This document shows positions 10,751 to 22,249 of a stretch of 64,000 nucleotides of DNA, piece after piece. The stretch covers positions 181,381,411-181,445,410 of the forward strand of contig OY294068.1 of NCBI GenBank assembly GCA_958510875.1, written 5' to 3'. The DNA is from Endomychus coccineus. Taxonomy: Eukaryota; Arthropoda; Insecta; Coleoptera; Endomychidae. Within the stretch, counting starts at the first letter, position 1. The number at the start of each line of letters is the position of its first letter. The notes below the pieces were generated by a model that worked only from the letters and a program-made list of their open reading frames with translations, did no database searches and had not been told where the DNA came from. The position numbers and the translations under genes were made by a program.

Positions 10751-12808
10751 TGGATGTGTGGAACCAAGAATGTAGGCCTATTCGGAATGGTGCCAAAAAG
10801 TATGTAGCTGAACTGGAAGGTCTGTGTAGTAGAATATCCATACAAAAAGATAGCATGATCTTGATCATGGGGGTGTTGATAAGGACACAGGATAAACTTA
10901 ATGAGCTAGATGATAAAATTTTAGAACAAATGGCCCACGATGATACTCCAGAGGCACAGCAAGATGAAGAATATTTCATAGTTGAAAATTGAGGAAATCA
11001 GAATGAAGACGGATAATGTTTTGAATGCTTTGGAGTCACAGGTACCCTCAATTCCTCTACCTGCAAATAGTATTGGTGTTGGAACAGATAGTGGACATGG
11101 CATGAGAAGATATCGACTACCAAAGCTAGAGATGAAGGAATTGAGTTGAGAACTTAAGGATTGGCTTGTGTATTGGGCTCAATTTGAAAAAATTGATAAA
11201 GACCCAACCTTATACGAAAGTGATGGGTTTGACTACCTGCTTTTGCTCAAGGAACGAACTGATGCGTGTGATAAGTATCAAGTTACCCATCGAGTCCAGA
11301 GAATTACAATGTTGAGGCTTTGAAGAGTCATTATGGGATTGAGAACCTATTACTCCAAGTCTACATAGGGCAGATTTTGACTTTAGTGATCGCTTACCCC
11401 AACTCAATCAATAAGATTCCCTTCAATAAACTTTACCTGAAGTTGCAGTCTTATTTGAGAGCTTTGAAAAATTTGCAACTGGAGAATGCTGATCCAGTGA
11501 CATGGCTATATCCAATAGTTGAGTCAAGACTCCAAAAAGAGATGCAGCTATTGTGGCAGAGGAACTCTTCGACCAAGCATGATGGTGCAAAGAATGAGCC
11601 ACCCAGAAATCGATCGGATTTGTTGATGGAATTTTTAGGACAGGAAGCAGAGGTTGGATCTGGCTGATAGTGAGTTAGGTTTGGAGAAGAAAGTAAATGA
11701 GGCTAATTCGAAATCTCAACCCACTCCAACTTTAGCTACTTGTCACAGTCGTAATGTTCCTGGCTGTCTGTTTTGCGACAAGAATCATGAAGCGATGGAG
11801 TGCAAGACTGCTCGCAGTTGGACTTTACAAACAAAGGAGAGTTATCTGAGAGAAAAAAGGGTTTGTTTTATTTGTTTTCGTCCAAATAACAACGCGTGGA
11901 AATGTAAAGCCAGTATCTTGTATTCTGTATGTGGGGCCAATCATTGCCCGGTCATGTGTCCAAACCTTGAATGCAGTGACGGTTCCACAGAGACAGTTTC
12001 TGAAATGGAAACAACGAATTCATTGGCAGTTAAAGAGACTTCAAATCATACATGCTCGAGTACCGTGAAATTGTAGACATTACTTGTCACTGTTTGTAAT
12101 GGGGATAAGAAGAAACTAGTTCGAGCGTTTATAGACAACGGATCACAATGATCGTACATCTAAGAGTCAACCTCCGAAGAATTAGGATTACAATCAAGGG
12201 GTCAAGAAACTGTATCATACTCACTTTTTGGTGACGAAGAAGTTTTTATACAGCATATACCAGAAGTACAATATAATCCTTCAGAATGATGATGATGGTT
12301 ATTCATGTTCAATTGCGGGACAAAGTGAAGATCTGCAATCCGATTCCACAAGCTTCTCAATCATCAAATCAATTGATGGATGAATTAAATAAGAAAAGTA
12401 TTCAGCTTGCAGATGTGGGGGTTGGGTGCACGCCTATTGAAGTGTTAATAGGAGCTGACATATATGGTAGACTACTCACTGGGGAACAGTATCAGTTTCC
12501 ATGTGGACTGACAGTACAAAAAAACAAAGTTGGGATGGAGTATGTTCGGTGCTACGAATGAAATGGGAGAAGAAACTTTATCGATGACGTTACAAGATTT
12601 CTCCATTAATCAATTATGGAACCTCGATGTGATTGGCATTCGTGATAAGACGGATGATAAGTGCTGGAAAAGGAAGATAAACAGAAGTTTTTCCAAATAC
12701 TCAGTCGGTATTCGAGAGGTAGCCATCAACAGACTACATTCACCTACAAGAACGTTGGAAGAAATTGGTTTATTGATTTCTAACAATTACAGTTATTTAT
12801 TAAACTAG
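10747..12808 (+). pseudogene. BEL/Pao retrotransposon gag-protease, broken
   Basis: Across several frames the order of a BEL/Pao polyprotein is visible. First comes a coiled N-terminus, then LPKLEMKELS, ELKDWLVYWAQFEKI and SDGFDYLLLLKERTD, the gag DUF1759 region. Next are SHYGIENLLLQ, a Cys-rich zinc-knuckle segment at 11745-11960 (CLFCDKNHEAMEC, VCFICFRP, CGANHCPVMCP), and the protease active-site region FIDNGSQ. The DTGSQ triad appears here as DNGSQ. IEVLIGADIYGRLLTG and FSINQLWNLDVIGIR close the block. Reverse transcriptase, RNase H and integrase are missing. Multiple stops and frameshifts make it inactive. It is antisense to the Kif26 gene. Confidence 0.85.
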
Positions 12809-12857
12809 TGATAACCGATTTTTTAATGGTTATTTCACTTAAGATAGATGATTATAT

Positions 12858-13735
12858 TCATATATTCATTTATATATAATTTCTTAAATTTTTTGGTTTG
12901 GTGTCACCATTTGACGCTCTGATGTAGTCTCACCTTCCCCGTTTCTTTTTTAAAGTTTGAGACATATATCACTTAATGCCGTACGTTATTTGATTTCTTA
13001 GTGGAACATCTATTCATAGATGGAGTGAGATGTTTTCGTCTTTGACCTCCGAGAAGAGCAAAACAGCTGTCTAGAACTTTCAGTTTGTAGTATTACTGAT
13101 CGATCTAGATCAGAGAGACCTCCTAATATGTCTGATGAGGTCTCTCTAATCTGGATCGAGCAGTAAAATTACAAACCAATAATTCTAGACAGTGATTTCG
13201 CTCTCTCATCGAACCACCAGTAGAGCGAGAAAGTTTGTAATGTTACTGAGCTATCATTCTGTTGAAGGTATACATGACCGACTAACAGCATGGTACAAGA
13301 ATCAAATTATTCAACTCCATCTAGGAGTAGATGTCCTACTAAGGAACCAAACACTGAACCAATTGTCAAATATAGGGAATGTTGAACTATTTGAGTGCGT
13401 CAGATGGCGACACCAACCCGAACCAACTATTACAATTATTGAGATATAAATGAATCAGTAACATTTCAAACTAATACTTCTAGATAGTTGTTTTGCTCTC
13501 TCATTGAGCTCATCAGTAGAACGAGGAAATTTGTAATGTTAAGGAGCGATCATTCTATCGGAATGTTACATAACCAACTATTGACATGGTAGAAAAACCA
13601 AATTATTTAAAGTCATCTATGAGTAAATGTTCAACTAAGAAATCAAACAATGTACCACATTGTTATTTTGCGAAAGCAAATAAGGAATAAATGAATGTAT
13701 TCATATATTCTTTTATATCTCAATTGTTACGTATA
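12858..13735. repeat. Nested palindrome plus direct repeat
   Basis: The left arm (about 12858-13130) pairs with the right arm (about 13140-13455). The centre is a strong hairpin (CAGAGAGACCTC and GAGGTCTCTCTAATCTGG, about 13080-13170). The outer arms match TTGGTTTGGTGTCACCATTT against its complement near 13400. A third, direct copy of the right-arm sequence follows at about 13480-13650 (period near 297 bp), and the outermost sequence ATTCATATATTC recurs at about 13700. It looks like a fold-back element with an internal duplication. It is non-coding. Confidence 0.75.
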
Positions 13736-13739
13736 GTCA

Positions 13740-14900
13740 TTTGTTTGGCGTACGATTGTCTCTTTCATCGCTTTGAAAAGTTACGAAGGTAAATTCAAGT
13801 AGTCGAAGTTTTTCAATGCATAACGAACTGACTTCATTGTGACCACGTCCTAATAAAATCAAATCGAACCGAGAATATAGAGACAAAAGGGATTGTGAAT
13901 TCCAATCCATCAGAAATTGCTTGAATAGCTGACTAATTGCTAAAAAAAAACCGACGGGCAGAGTAGCTAGAGCTTCTAGATTCAATGAATTAAATTTAAT
14001 CATAGAATGGAGTTGACCCGACCGTCCACGATTTAATTAAGCTATCTACTGGCAGAATGTAGAATACCATGTCCTGTGTATTCGCATTTTCCGGCATACT
14101 TCTGGCATATTTGATTTGAAATATTGAGCTTCAGCAAGAGCGAGGTCAACTCTGACGGGAAACTACATGAAGGGATCAATGTAACGAGTTTTCATTGTAC
14201 TTTTTTATTGTCTGCGATGATTAACACGTGAACTTGATACTGTTTCAACTCAAATATAGTAGTAGTATAATAGTAGCAGTTTTATGGTTATAATGAATCA
14301 CTGGGTTTGTGGCCGAATTTAAAATGTAAGTGGCTAATCAAATAAAATATAAGTAAGGCCTGTTCACGATAAGAAAGAAATGGCGTCATAGTAGCATGTA
14401 ATACAGTGTTGTCAGGTTTGGAAATAGCGCAGAATAAGAACATGAATCATTTGCCATGATGTCAATTCATCGAGAACTAGTCGAGAAGGTCGATTGCAAA
14501 ATTTTCAGAAGAAGTGGTAGACAGTTCTGGCCGAGAAAAAAGGCTTCAGTCTTTATTAAGTCTAATTAAACCACCATTGTTTCTTCTATTTCTTGTGATG
14601 AATAAGTTTTCCATCCAATTTGTCACAAAACTAGTACCATATCATTGGTCAATTTCAATGTCAGCCCACATTTTCTAAAGGAACTAAATGTAATAAAATG
14701 CAAAACAATTAACGATAATTTCTACTACAATCTGATAAATAATATGTTGAAAACGGGGGAAGATAATATTGCTGTCCAAGAAAATTTAGAAGGATTATAT
14801 GTTTTAAAAAATCTCGAATGATATAAAGCCTGAACCAAATAATTTGAATTCAACTATTTTTTCAAAAGTATTAGCACACATAGTTAAAATTAAAAACAAC
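13740..14900. other. No recognised feature
   Basis: Intronic AT-rich sequence with no convincing coding or repeat signal. Confidence 0.35.
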
Positions 14901-15110
14901 GATGATAAATGAGGAAAAATAAAATTTGTAGATTTTGCCTTATTTTAACTTATATATGGGTCAAACTGGTAGGTCTTTCTCTAATAGAGTGGGTGAATAT
15001 TTTAGGAGTTATAGAAATAACAACATTATGCCAAACATGTGTAGAGACTTACATGCCGTAAACAAAGATTTAAGAGAACTTAGAATACTCGTAAAACAAT
15101 AAATATAAAC
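14900..15110 (+). pseudogene. Possible Penelope-like GIY-YIG endonuclease remnant
   Basis: A short frame reads YMGQTGRSFSNRVGEYFRSY, resembling the Y-x-G-Q-T-G-R-S-F-x-x-R signature of GIY-YIG endonucleases in Penelope-like elements. No other part of such an element is recognisable next to it, so the call is tentative. Confidence 0.4.
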
Positions 15111-15729
15111 ACAGTAATCTTTTACTTAATAATCAAGTACATTTTGCGTATTTTCCGTTTCTTATCTTCTCCCAGACAAACAACCTTTCGCAAACCGATG
15201 ATTTCATTATAATCCCTGCAACAACCTGTATTCTTGTAATCATTAAGTTATCCTCAAATAATCTTAAGTCAACCCCCATGGTCATTACCTGTTTAGGTAT
15301 ATATAACTATAATACCTTTTCAAAATTAAGTACCATCTGTTCACATGAGGTAGTCAACGTGTGGCAAAACATGTGATTTATTTTACTTTTATAATGAGAT
15401 TTTATTTAATATTTTTTCACAGTTATTCAGTATTAGTAGTAATTTTATTATATTGAATTTTGTTATTGCTTCATTTAAGCAGAGATTTCATTATTAGTTG
15501 TATTTTAGAAATAATAAGTTTATATTTATTCATATAACTCGTGTTATTTTGTGTTGCCTCACCCTACAAAAAGTGAAGGCAACATAAGAAGCTCGGTATA
15601 TAAACCGCATATAAATTCCCAATAACTGTTTTTCATCGACTCGTGATGTTATTATATCCATATCATTCGTTATTGAACTATCGAGATTCAATAATGTAAT
15701 ATCGGAAAAGAGGAAAATCTATAACATAC

Positions 15730-15948
15730 CTGTGAATCGTCCTGTGAAAATATCGCATCAAAAGCGAACATCTTGGGAGCGGCAACGCCAACTCTACGAT
15801 CCTCTGGGGCCGCAGAGCCACTACACGATGAAGGATCAATTAATGTAACTTGTTTCTTCCGCTTATCTAGACTGAAAAAGCTGTTCGAACTTCCTGTTTC
15901 CGCACAAGGACCTGATGTCGGATTAGATACTCGCAGCATTACTTTCAC
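15730..15948 (-). CDS. Kif26: Kif26-type kinesin, exon at start of motor domain
   Basis: This exon encodes 73 codons in phase 0 at both ends. It has a consensus acceptor (TTTGATTTCAG before GTGAAAGTAATGC, minus strand) and donor (CACAG then GTATGT). The peptide starts VKVMLRVSNP, continues SFFSLDKRKKQVTL, and ends AAPEDRRVGVAAPKMFAFDA then FSQDDSQ. From memory of the family, this is the hallmark beginning of the motor domain in vertebrate KIF26A/B and Drosophila CG14535. KIF26 proteins are atypical kinesins that bind microtubules with little or no ATPase activity and act in cell signalling and adhesion. The next exon is far downstream at 2155-2248 and joins in phase. Exons for the N-terminal region should lie at higher coordinates but none was recognised. 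The gene symbol follows the family, not a database match. Confidence 0.85.
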
Positions 15949-16276
15949 CTGAAATCAAATAGAAAATGACAAAATCGCTAGTAGGGAAGGGAATGACAGG
16001 AAATTAATTCAATCGATGGTACATTGGAGGAAACGTAATGATGGGAAGGGGTATGGACACAATACATGTTCTTATTTCTTATATAAGCCACATATACGAG
16101 TAAGAAATTGATAACTGAGTTGACGTGATGCATTTTTGCAATGGCGTAAAATTTTCGCATCATGTAGGCAACCACAGCCTTATATGTTGCGTCTATATAT
16201 TCATACTACATCAGTTTCCTCTCCCCTCAACCTTACCTTACATTAGTTCCTAAAATTGTAGGATTATTTGAAAATG

Positions 16277-16965
16277 TTTCATTATTATTATTATTTTCTA
16301 TACTTTGGCTACACTAAAGGAAAACCTAGAATATACGAAAAACGTCAGTGAGTCAGCGGTGGTATGTTGAGAGAGGTGATAGGTATTCGAATTTTTCTTG
16401 CAGGTTTGGAAGTTACAGGCATAAGGAAAGACCTCATTAGCCAAAGAGTTCCACAATTTCGCCGTTCGATGGAAAAATGAAGTTTGGTAGGAAAAATTTC
16501 GATAGTTCATTGATCTCTTTGGAACATATACCATGGAAATATCTTTCTAAGGTGTTCTAGAGAGGTCAATGAATTCGTGAGTCTGACATCATCAATCAAA
16601 CGAATTGCTCTCTTCTGGATAGGATCCAAGAACTTCAGCGTTTGTTTGAGAACTCCAAACATGTGAACAGTACTTCAGGATAGGTCAAATCAGTGCTATG
16701 TATGTGATGGAGAACTGCTGAGATGTAAAGTATTTCTTGGCACGGAATAGTAAACCGAGTTTTTGTGAATCGGTTTTCGCAATGGACCTCACCTGATCAT
16801 TCCATAAGAGGGTGTTGTTGGTGGTGATCCCAAGCATGGATATGGAAAACTCCATAAGACTAGTGCTACCTGGAATCATCATATTGGGGATTGTGAGATC
16901 CGCCTTCTTGGAGAAGAGACAAGCTTGAGTTTTGGTTGCATTACACTCTACTATCATGGGCAAAG
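16277..16965 (-). mobile_element. Non-LTR element 3' fragment, CR1/Jockey-like family X
   Basis: The minus strand encodes the C-terminal half of a reverse transcriptase in broken frames. At 16685-16963 it reads SMLGITTNNTLLWNDQVRSI and RAKKYFTSQQFS. It continues with a CSHVWSS-like stretch, then at 16298-16534 SFFHRTAKLWNSLANEVFPY and CNFQTCKKN. The 3' end runs into an (AAT)n tract near 16262-16290, as expected for this type. The 5' part is missing. Related fragments occur at 35400-35720 and 39724-41100. Confidence 0.8.
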
Positions 16966-17089
16966 AAGAATTTCATGGAGGTATAAGAGATGAAAGGATA
17001 ACGATTCTCTCAAGATGGCACCGAGGGACGCCCTTGGGAACATATAAAAGTGGAGGCAGGGGGAAGTTCTGTTAGCAAAGGAGCGATCT

Positions 17090-17290
17090 GTTGATATATC
17101 GATGGATCCAGAACAGCAGAAGGTAATAGTCTCGGAGTTTTTAAGCCCAGAACCAAATACATCAGTACCTTTCACGCGGAAGTCCATGTAATGAGAGATG
17201 TGCTCGGATCAATGTGGACAAAGGATACAAAAATAAAGACCCGCCACTGGGTTCCAGGACATACATGCAAGGGGTTGAAATGCTGCTAAC
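17090..17290 (+). mobile_element. RNase H domain fragment of a non-LTR element
   Basis: A frame on the plus strand reads IDGSRTAEGNSLGVFKPRTK followed by FHAEVHVMRDVLG and HWVPGHTCKG. It carries the DGS, E-containing AE, and VPGH blocks typical of the RNase H domain in I/LOA/R1-like retrotransposons. It abuts the oppositely oriented LINE at 16277-16965. The remaining interval to 17658 has only a weak LINE-like stretch near 17490 (YTLKLLDCIKEKG). Confidence 0.55.
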
Positions 17291-17658
17291 ATGACCAAGA
17301 ACTTTCTGTAGTATAGTAACACGCACTACTTCTGAAATCTTCAGAACAAAAGACAAATAATGCAGCACTAAACACTTGAGTTCTCTTCCGGGAAAATGCT
17401 CTTTAAAAAACATAACAGGATTCATGAGGAGGCAGTTAAAATTCATTGTTATATAGCGGATGGGAGGCTCACATGTTCTTGAAGTTCAGCTCTCAAATAT
17501 ACACTGAAGCTCTTAGATTGTATCAAGGAGAAAGGGCTGTCTCTCTCATTGTATATTTTGAATATGACCAAGTTCTAAGTTGCAATCAGATGCTGAATCA
17601 ACTTAGTAATATTTAATAAAGTATACTTTTTATTTATTTTCATTTGTTTTATATGTAT

Positions 17659-17829
17659 AAAAAAGCGGCATCCCCTGATGCAGCTGTGAAACTGTGTTCT
17701 CGGTAGTTCAGTTGGTAGAACCCGGGCTGGCTATCTAGAGGTCGCAGGTTCGAATTCTGCTCGATGATAAACTTTTTCTGGATTGAATAATTTTATTTGT
17801 CTGCACGCAACGAATTTTCTACATTAAAA
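17659..17829 (+). repeat. tRNA-derived SINE, copy 1
   Basis: The tRNA-like head has box A-like TAGTTCAGTTGG and box B GGTTCGAATTC. It is followed by a shared body ending CGAATTTTCTACATTAA. The sequence matches copy 2 at 18069 over about 165 bp. The tRNA fold is degraded, so this is not a functional tRNA. Confidence 0.7.
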
Positions 17830-18051
17830 CCTATCACAGACACGACAAACCTCTTGAAAGATGTCTGGCTTAACGTTGTTCAGTGGTCGGAGTTCCGCAC
17901 CCTGCTTAAAATCGCTATATGTCGATGATGCTTGGTTTAAACGGTAATCAGGACGTTGATGACCAATGATAATGAATGAGTTCTCCTCCACCTTCGAACC
18001 TACTAACTCACCCAACACCTTGCATACGCGCCGTAATTTGTCGATGTACTA
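17824..18051 (-). other. Unidentified open reading frame between two SINE copies
   Basis: The minus-strand frame is open for about 75 codons from just after a stop at 18051. It includes IDKLRRVCKVLGELVGSK, ENSFIIIGHQRPDYRLNQ and KPDIFQEVCRVCDRF. I do not recognise the product. Amino-acid composition is protein-like, but splice signals at its ends are weak (AATAG before, GATAG then GTTTTA after). It may be an exon or a relic of another element. Confidence 0.25.
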
Positions 18052-18068
18052 TTAATATTGAATTCTAG

Positions 18069-18235
18069 AAAAAGAGGTATCCCGTGATGCAGTTGTGAAA
18101 GTGTGTTCTCTGTAGCTCAGTTGGTAGAGCATTGACCGGCAATCTAGAGGTGCAGGTTCGAATCCTGCTCGAGGATAAAATTTTAATGAAATTGAATAAC
18201 TTAACTTGTCTGCACTCCACGAATTTTCTACATTA
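18069..18235 (+). repeat. tRNA-derived SINE, copy 2
   Basis: Box A TAGCTCAGTTGG and box B GGTTCGAATCC are intact (RNA polymerase III internal promoter elements). The head at 18105-18176 resembles tRNA-Ala, but the anticodon stem does not pair well. The body and its end match copy 1. Spacing between the copies is about 410 bp. Confidence 0.75.
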
Positions 18236-18239
18236 ATTC

Positions 18240-19630
18240 ATCTGTATATCAACATGCTTGAACATCATCAATACAGACTATACGAGATCGTATTTCCTCC
18301 AAAATTCTCTAGACGTGTATATGTATAATGTAGTCTAGTTTCAATCTGGAAGCTGCATACTCACACACTGTTATTCTCTTAACGTTTTGCTAGAAATTTC
18401 GCTCAGATAACGAGGCCGATAATAAATGAAACTATCAATTACATCGAGATTAATTAACAGGACGATATGCGAAGTATGTTAACAGCCAACAGAACGTATG
18501 TTTCCAAATCCTATGTGAATGTTGAATATAAATAACATGGTACCGGTCATTATTTAACCGTGTGTAATTCCGGAATATAGTGAAATTAAATAAATCAATT
18601 GATGTTGGAAGCATAAATAACAGAATACTAATCATCACGCCATTCAGTATAATTTCAGAATATAGCGAAATCAAATGAATTAATAATTAACTGATGAGTA
18701 TTTATAGATTTAAAACATATTAATTCTTCATATCAGAAACTAGGATTTTGCAAAAACAAATAATCAATCAGTTGTTAATTAATTCCTTGTTTTCAATAGA
18801 ATTGAGACTACCCTGGATATTGCTGGCGATAATCGATGACCACTGATGATGATTTGTACTCTCAACATCGAAGTACTAATAGCAGTTGGGGTAACTTTTG
18901 TTTAAACAATGATTTATTGCACATTTTTCCTTATTTTAGTTATTATTCCTAAATTAAATTGAAGGTATTCATAAAACTCATCTCTGACGACGGATTACGA
19001 CTTTTGTGCTCAGTCGATGATTTGTTATTAACAAATTAAAGTTATAATTAACAATTTTTTTCCTGACAAAATAATAGCTATTTTTAGATGATAGTAGCTG
19101 GAAAATGTTGAATTTTGATCGAATTATTTGCATTTTTATATTCTTTAAATATGTTGCATATTAAGCAATGAACAATTAAAAAATGTTTATTAGTAAATAA
19201 CTAGTCTAGGAGAGGTTATGTCCAGATATGGATATCGTTATGCCCAAATAATATGCATTTAAAGTGTAATTTATTTTTTTGTAAGAAGGCCTTATAAATA
19301 AATAGAGCATCGTATCAACATGCGGCCTTCGGCATTCGATATATCAATATAAACCGAAATTCGAATCCGGTAGTGGAAATATCTCAATTTTCCTTTTTTT
19401 CAGACTTTGCCTCTAAGTTGCTTATTTAAAACTTTTTTGATAACAATGGTAATACGTTATTTAGGCTATAAAAAAGTCCTACCTAGGTATTTGATATGTT
19501 TTCGTACCTAGAAAAGGCAATTACATTAATACCTGGTCGGGGCTGCTACGCGCTCCGACGGCATCGCAACAATCGCGCCAGTAAAACCACAGTTAACAGG
19601 AGCTGCTCATCCTCACTGGTCGGCAAGTAG
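18240..19630. other. No recognised feature
   Basis: AT-rich sequence; only short non-conserved frames. Confidence 0.35.
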
Positions 19631-19639
19631 CTTCAGGTT

Positions 19640-20165
19640 CCTAAGTTCTGAACCCTAAGTAGTCTTATTGGACCCAGAGTGACTGCTTTCTTCACCCAGT
19701 CTATCAAGATCTGAAAAATCTTGGCTTCCGGATAGATTCCACATCACAATAGCACGACTTGATGCCGACGTTTCGCCAACCATTACAGGTGGCATCTTCA
19801 GGAGGCCATGATTTTTCAAAAGAAGTTGTTCGCGGAAGTCTACTATTGAATATATCAAGATCTGCATCGAGTTCTTAGAGGCCGGAATGATCTTCGAAAT
19901 CGAACATAGCAAAGACCGAATTCCGCCCAAAACGCTGATGATCAGAACCACTAATGCGACCTTATGGCCTGGGTATCCCGTGCGGAGCTCGAACAGGAGA
20001 TCTTGATACTTTGTCCATTTTTCCTCCTTTTTCAAGGTGTTGATTACGCCATATTGGCAAGCTGCAATAAATCCTTCGGTCGGTCTCGGATCTTATCTGG
20101 GCTTTCAGGCCGAAATATGGAAGCCCATGCGCGGTTTGAGCGGTATATGAACGCAAAGTAGACAA
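19640..20165 (-). mobile_element. Non-LTR element C-terminal fragment
   Basis: The minus strand reads EKWTKYQDLLFELR and VALVVLIISVLGGI. This matches the 'KYQDL...EL...VIPVVIGALG' block found near the C-terminus of several families of endonuclease-reverse transcriptase elements. It is followed by LLLKNHGLLK, resembling the 'LQK.ALL' block. Downstream is CCTGAAGATGCC with GGCGAAACGTCGGCATC, a 3' tail seen in many such elements. There is one frameshift near 19980. The family is not certain. Confidence 0.6.
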
Positions 20166-20169
20166 ATTC

Positions 20170-21270
20170 CTCTTAAAGAGGTTCCACTGTAAGCTTGTGA
20201 AGAACGATCCACGTAACGAATAGGGACTAACATCTATTCATATTTATTCCTCTCCTTAGTGCGACGATTTAACATGTAGAATTTCATAGTGAAAGTCTTA
20301 CTTCAATTAACTATTAATAAGTCCAATGTTTTACAACAAACTACACTACAGTTTCTTCTATATTGTAATAAAATTTCCCAAAATTTTCTTCCATTTTTTT
20401 ATTTAATATATTACCATGCGCCACATTTTATGGTAGAGCTGAATGATATTAAAGAAAGATGAGTTTGAGGTGGTCGTATCCCTGAGAATCCTTGTTTGAA
20501 ATAAGTTATATGCGATTTGAGAGAAGCAGCAGTGGTGAAATTGAAACTTGATAAAATGTAATTATCTTAAATAATTTGACGATTAGTTTGGTATAAATTG
20601 TGAATGAACGTATTGAAATAAGAATATTATATGAATTAATTATGATGAATAATTTGATACTTAATTTGTTTTGAATTGTAAACTGTGAATGAACATATTC
20701 ATTAAAATAAGAACATCAATTAATTCTCCATTGAATGTGAATAAAAAACATTATTAAGAAGGATGGGTTCACACTCGAAATCCAACACTTTTTCCCAGTT
20801 GATTGCTTATTTAGGCCATAGTTCACACGGTATTGAACCCGTGGTCAGACAGAATAAAGCTGACAGTAATGGGACGATTGTGGGAACTGCAAGTTTACTC
20901 AACTTTGCAATATAAATATCTGAGAATGAAATGAACTCGGACTGGAATCATATCAGTAATTATTTAAAGTAAGTTTTGGAGTCAGATTATACTCGTATAT
21001 TGAAATATAATATTTGAAAGATTATAAATTATAATTCAGTTATAATAATGAATAAAAATGATTTACAATAATTAGTCCTGTCTGCAAGGAGGAGAAAAAG
21101 GCCGTATATCTAAATTCTTTTCAGTAATTCGAATCGGAAAAATTATTTTTGCATGATGTTCTATTGACCATGAAGATCATTTGTGACTACTAGACGGAAC
21201 TTCAGTCGCTCCCAATTCATTTCAAGATAATTTGTAACTTATCAAAAAATGAAGATTTAGTCTATAAAAT
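20170..21270. other. No recognised feature
   Basis: Non-coding, AT-rich; no repeat or gene signal that I could support. Confidence 0.35.
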
Positions 21271-21272
21271 GG

Positions 21273-22247
21273 GTTCTTGGAAGTTTTTTGGGTCGCTGAA
21301 CACGAATTCGAGAACATTTTTTTCGGGAATTTTATTCAATGGACCGGAAATCTGAAAATTTTGTATTTTCACGCAAATTTTCTGCTCGTAATCACCGCTT
21401 TATGCATAATAGATGTTGGTAGTGGCGTATTTCAATCCAGAGGGGTGAAAAACCAGGGAAATTTGCGAAAAACTGTGAAAAACCGGAAAAGAAAATCTTC
21501 CCATGTCATCACAATTATCGTGTGATAGGTCACCATAGGATTTTTTTGGATACTGATTATCAATTTGCTAATTAAAAAATTCTAAAATATTATTTTACGG
21601 AAGAACGCCAAAAATGTTACAATGAATACTCCTTATTTTTTTAATGGAATTTTTTGAGTGCCTTGTTGAGTTATGTTTATGTTTATGTCAAAAAAATAAT
21701 TACTTGAAAAATAAGGAAAAATCAAAGAAAATTACAAGGACTCTTATGTCATTGAAATTATCGTCTGATAAGTCACTATAGGGTTTTTAAATTTTTTGTC
21801 ACTACTTTCAATTTTTGTAATTTACCATGGACATCGAAAACATAAACGTGACCCAACATGGCACTAAAAAAATTCCGTTCATAAAAAAGGAGAACTCATT
21901 GTAAAATTTTCTGCGTTTTTCCCGGAAAGTGCTAGTTTTTAAATTTTAATTAGCAAATTCGAAATCAGCGACGAAAAAACCCCTAGTGACCTATCACACG
22001 ATAATTTCGATGACATGCAAAGATTCTTTTCTAGTTTTCCAAAGTTTTCCGCAAATTTCCTTGTTTTTTTGCTGCTCTGGATCTAAATACGTGACTGTCA
22101 ACATCTATTATGCATAAAACGCAGACTACGTGCAAAATGAGAGAATTAGAGTGAAAATTACCAAATTTTCCCGACTTTCCTTTCATTGAATGTATGTTCC
22201 GGGAAAATATCCTTGGATTCATGTGACCCAAAAAATTTCCTAGAATT
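21273..22247. repeat. Large palindromic (fold-back) element, about 410-bp arms
   Basis: The left arm 21273-21687 and right arm 21838-22247 are diverged reverse complements. Shared blocks include TTTTTTGGGTC at the outer ends, TATGCATAATAGATGTTG, and TTATCGTGTGATAGGTCAC. The spacer (about 150 bp) carries a third, direct copy of part of the arm (TTATCGTCTGATAAGTCACT near 21760). Short frames in both arms are arm-derived and not genes. The outer boundary and target duplication could not be fixed. Confidence 0.8.
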
Positions 22248-22249
22248 TT

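Larger units (their letters stand above)
2249..15729 (-). other. Kif26 intron, about 13.5 kb, filled with transposons
   Basis: This is the interval between two phase-compatible Kif26 exons. It begins with GTATG at 15729 and ends with TTGCAG at 2249 on the minus strand. Most insertions inside it (Helitron, LINE at 7.9 kb, BEL/Pao fragment) are antisense to the kinesin gene, an orientation often tolerated in introns. No further Kif26 exon was recognised inside, though a short one could be missed by eye. Confidence 0.75.

Noticed and set aside
13080..13170. CTGATGA in the centre of the 13-kb palindrome taken as a ribozyme core
   Set aside because: No GAAA follows stem II; it is only the loop of a long hairpin.
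18105..18176. Functional tRNA-Ala gene
   Set aside because: A and B boxes are good, but anticodon and acceptor stems mispair, and the sequence continues into a SINE body shared with copy 1.
19750..19810. Hammerhead-like CTGAAGA...GGCGAAACGTC on the minus strand
   Set aside because: Stem III would have only ACGT with no loop, and stem I does not pair. The GATGCC/GGCATC pairing offers a different hairpin. It is better explained as a retroelement tail.
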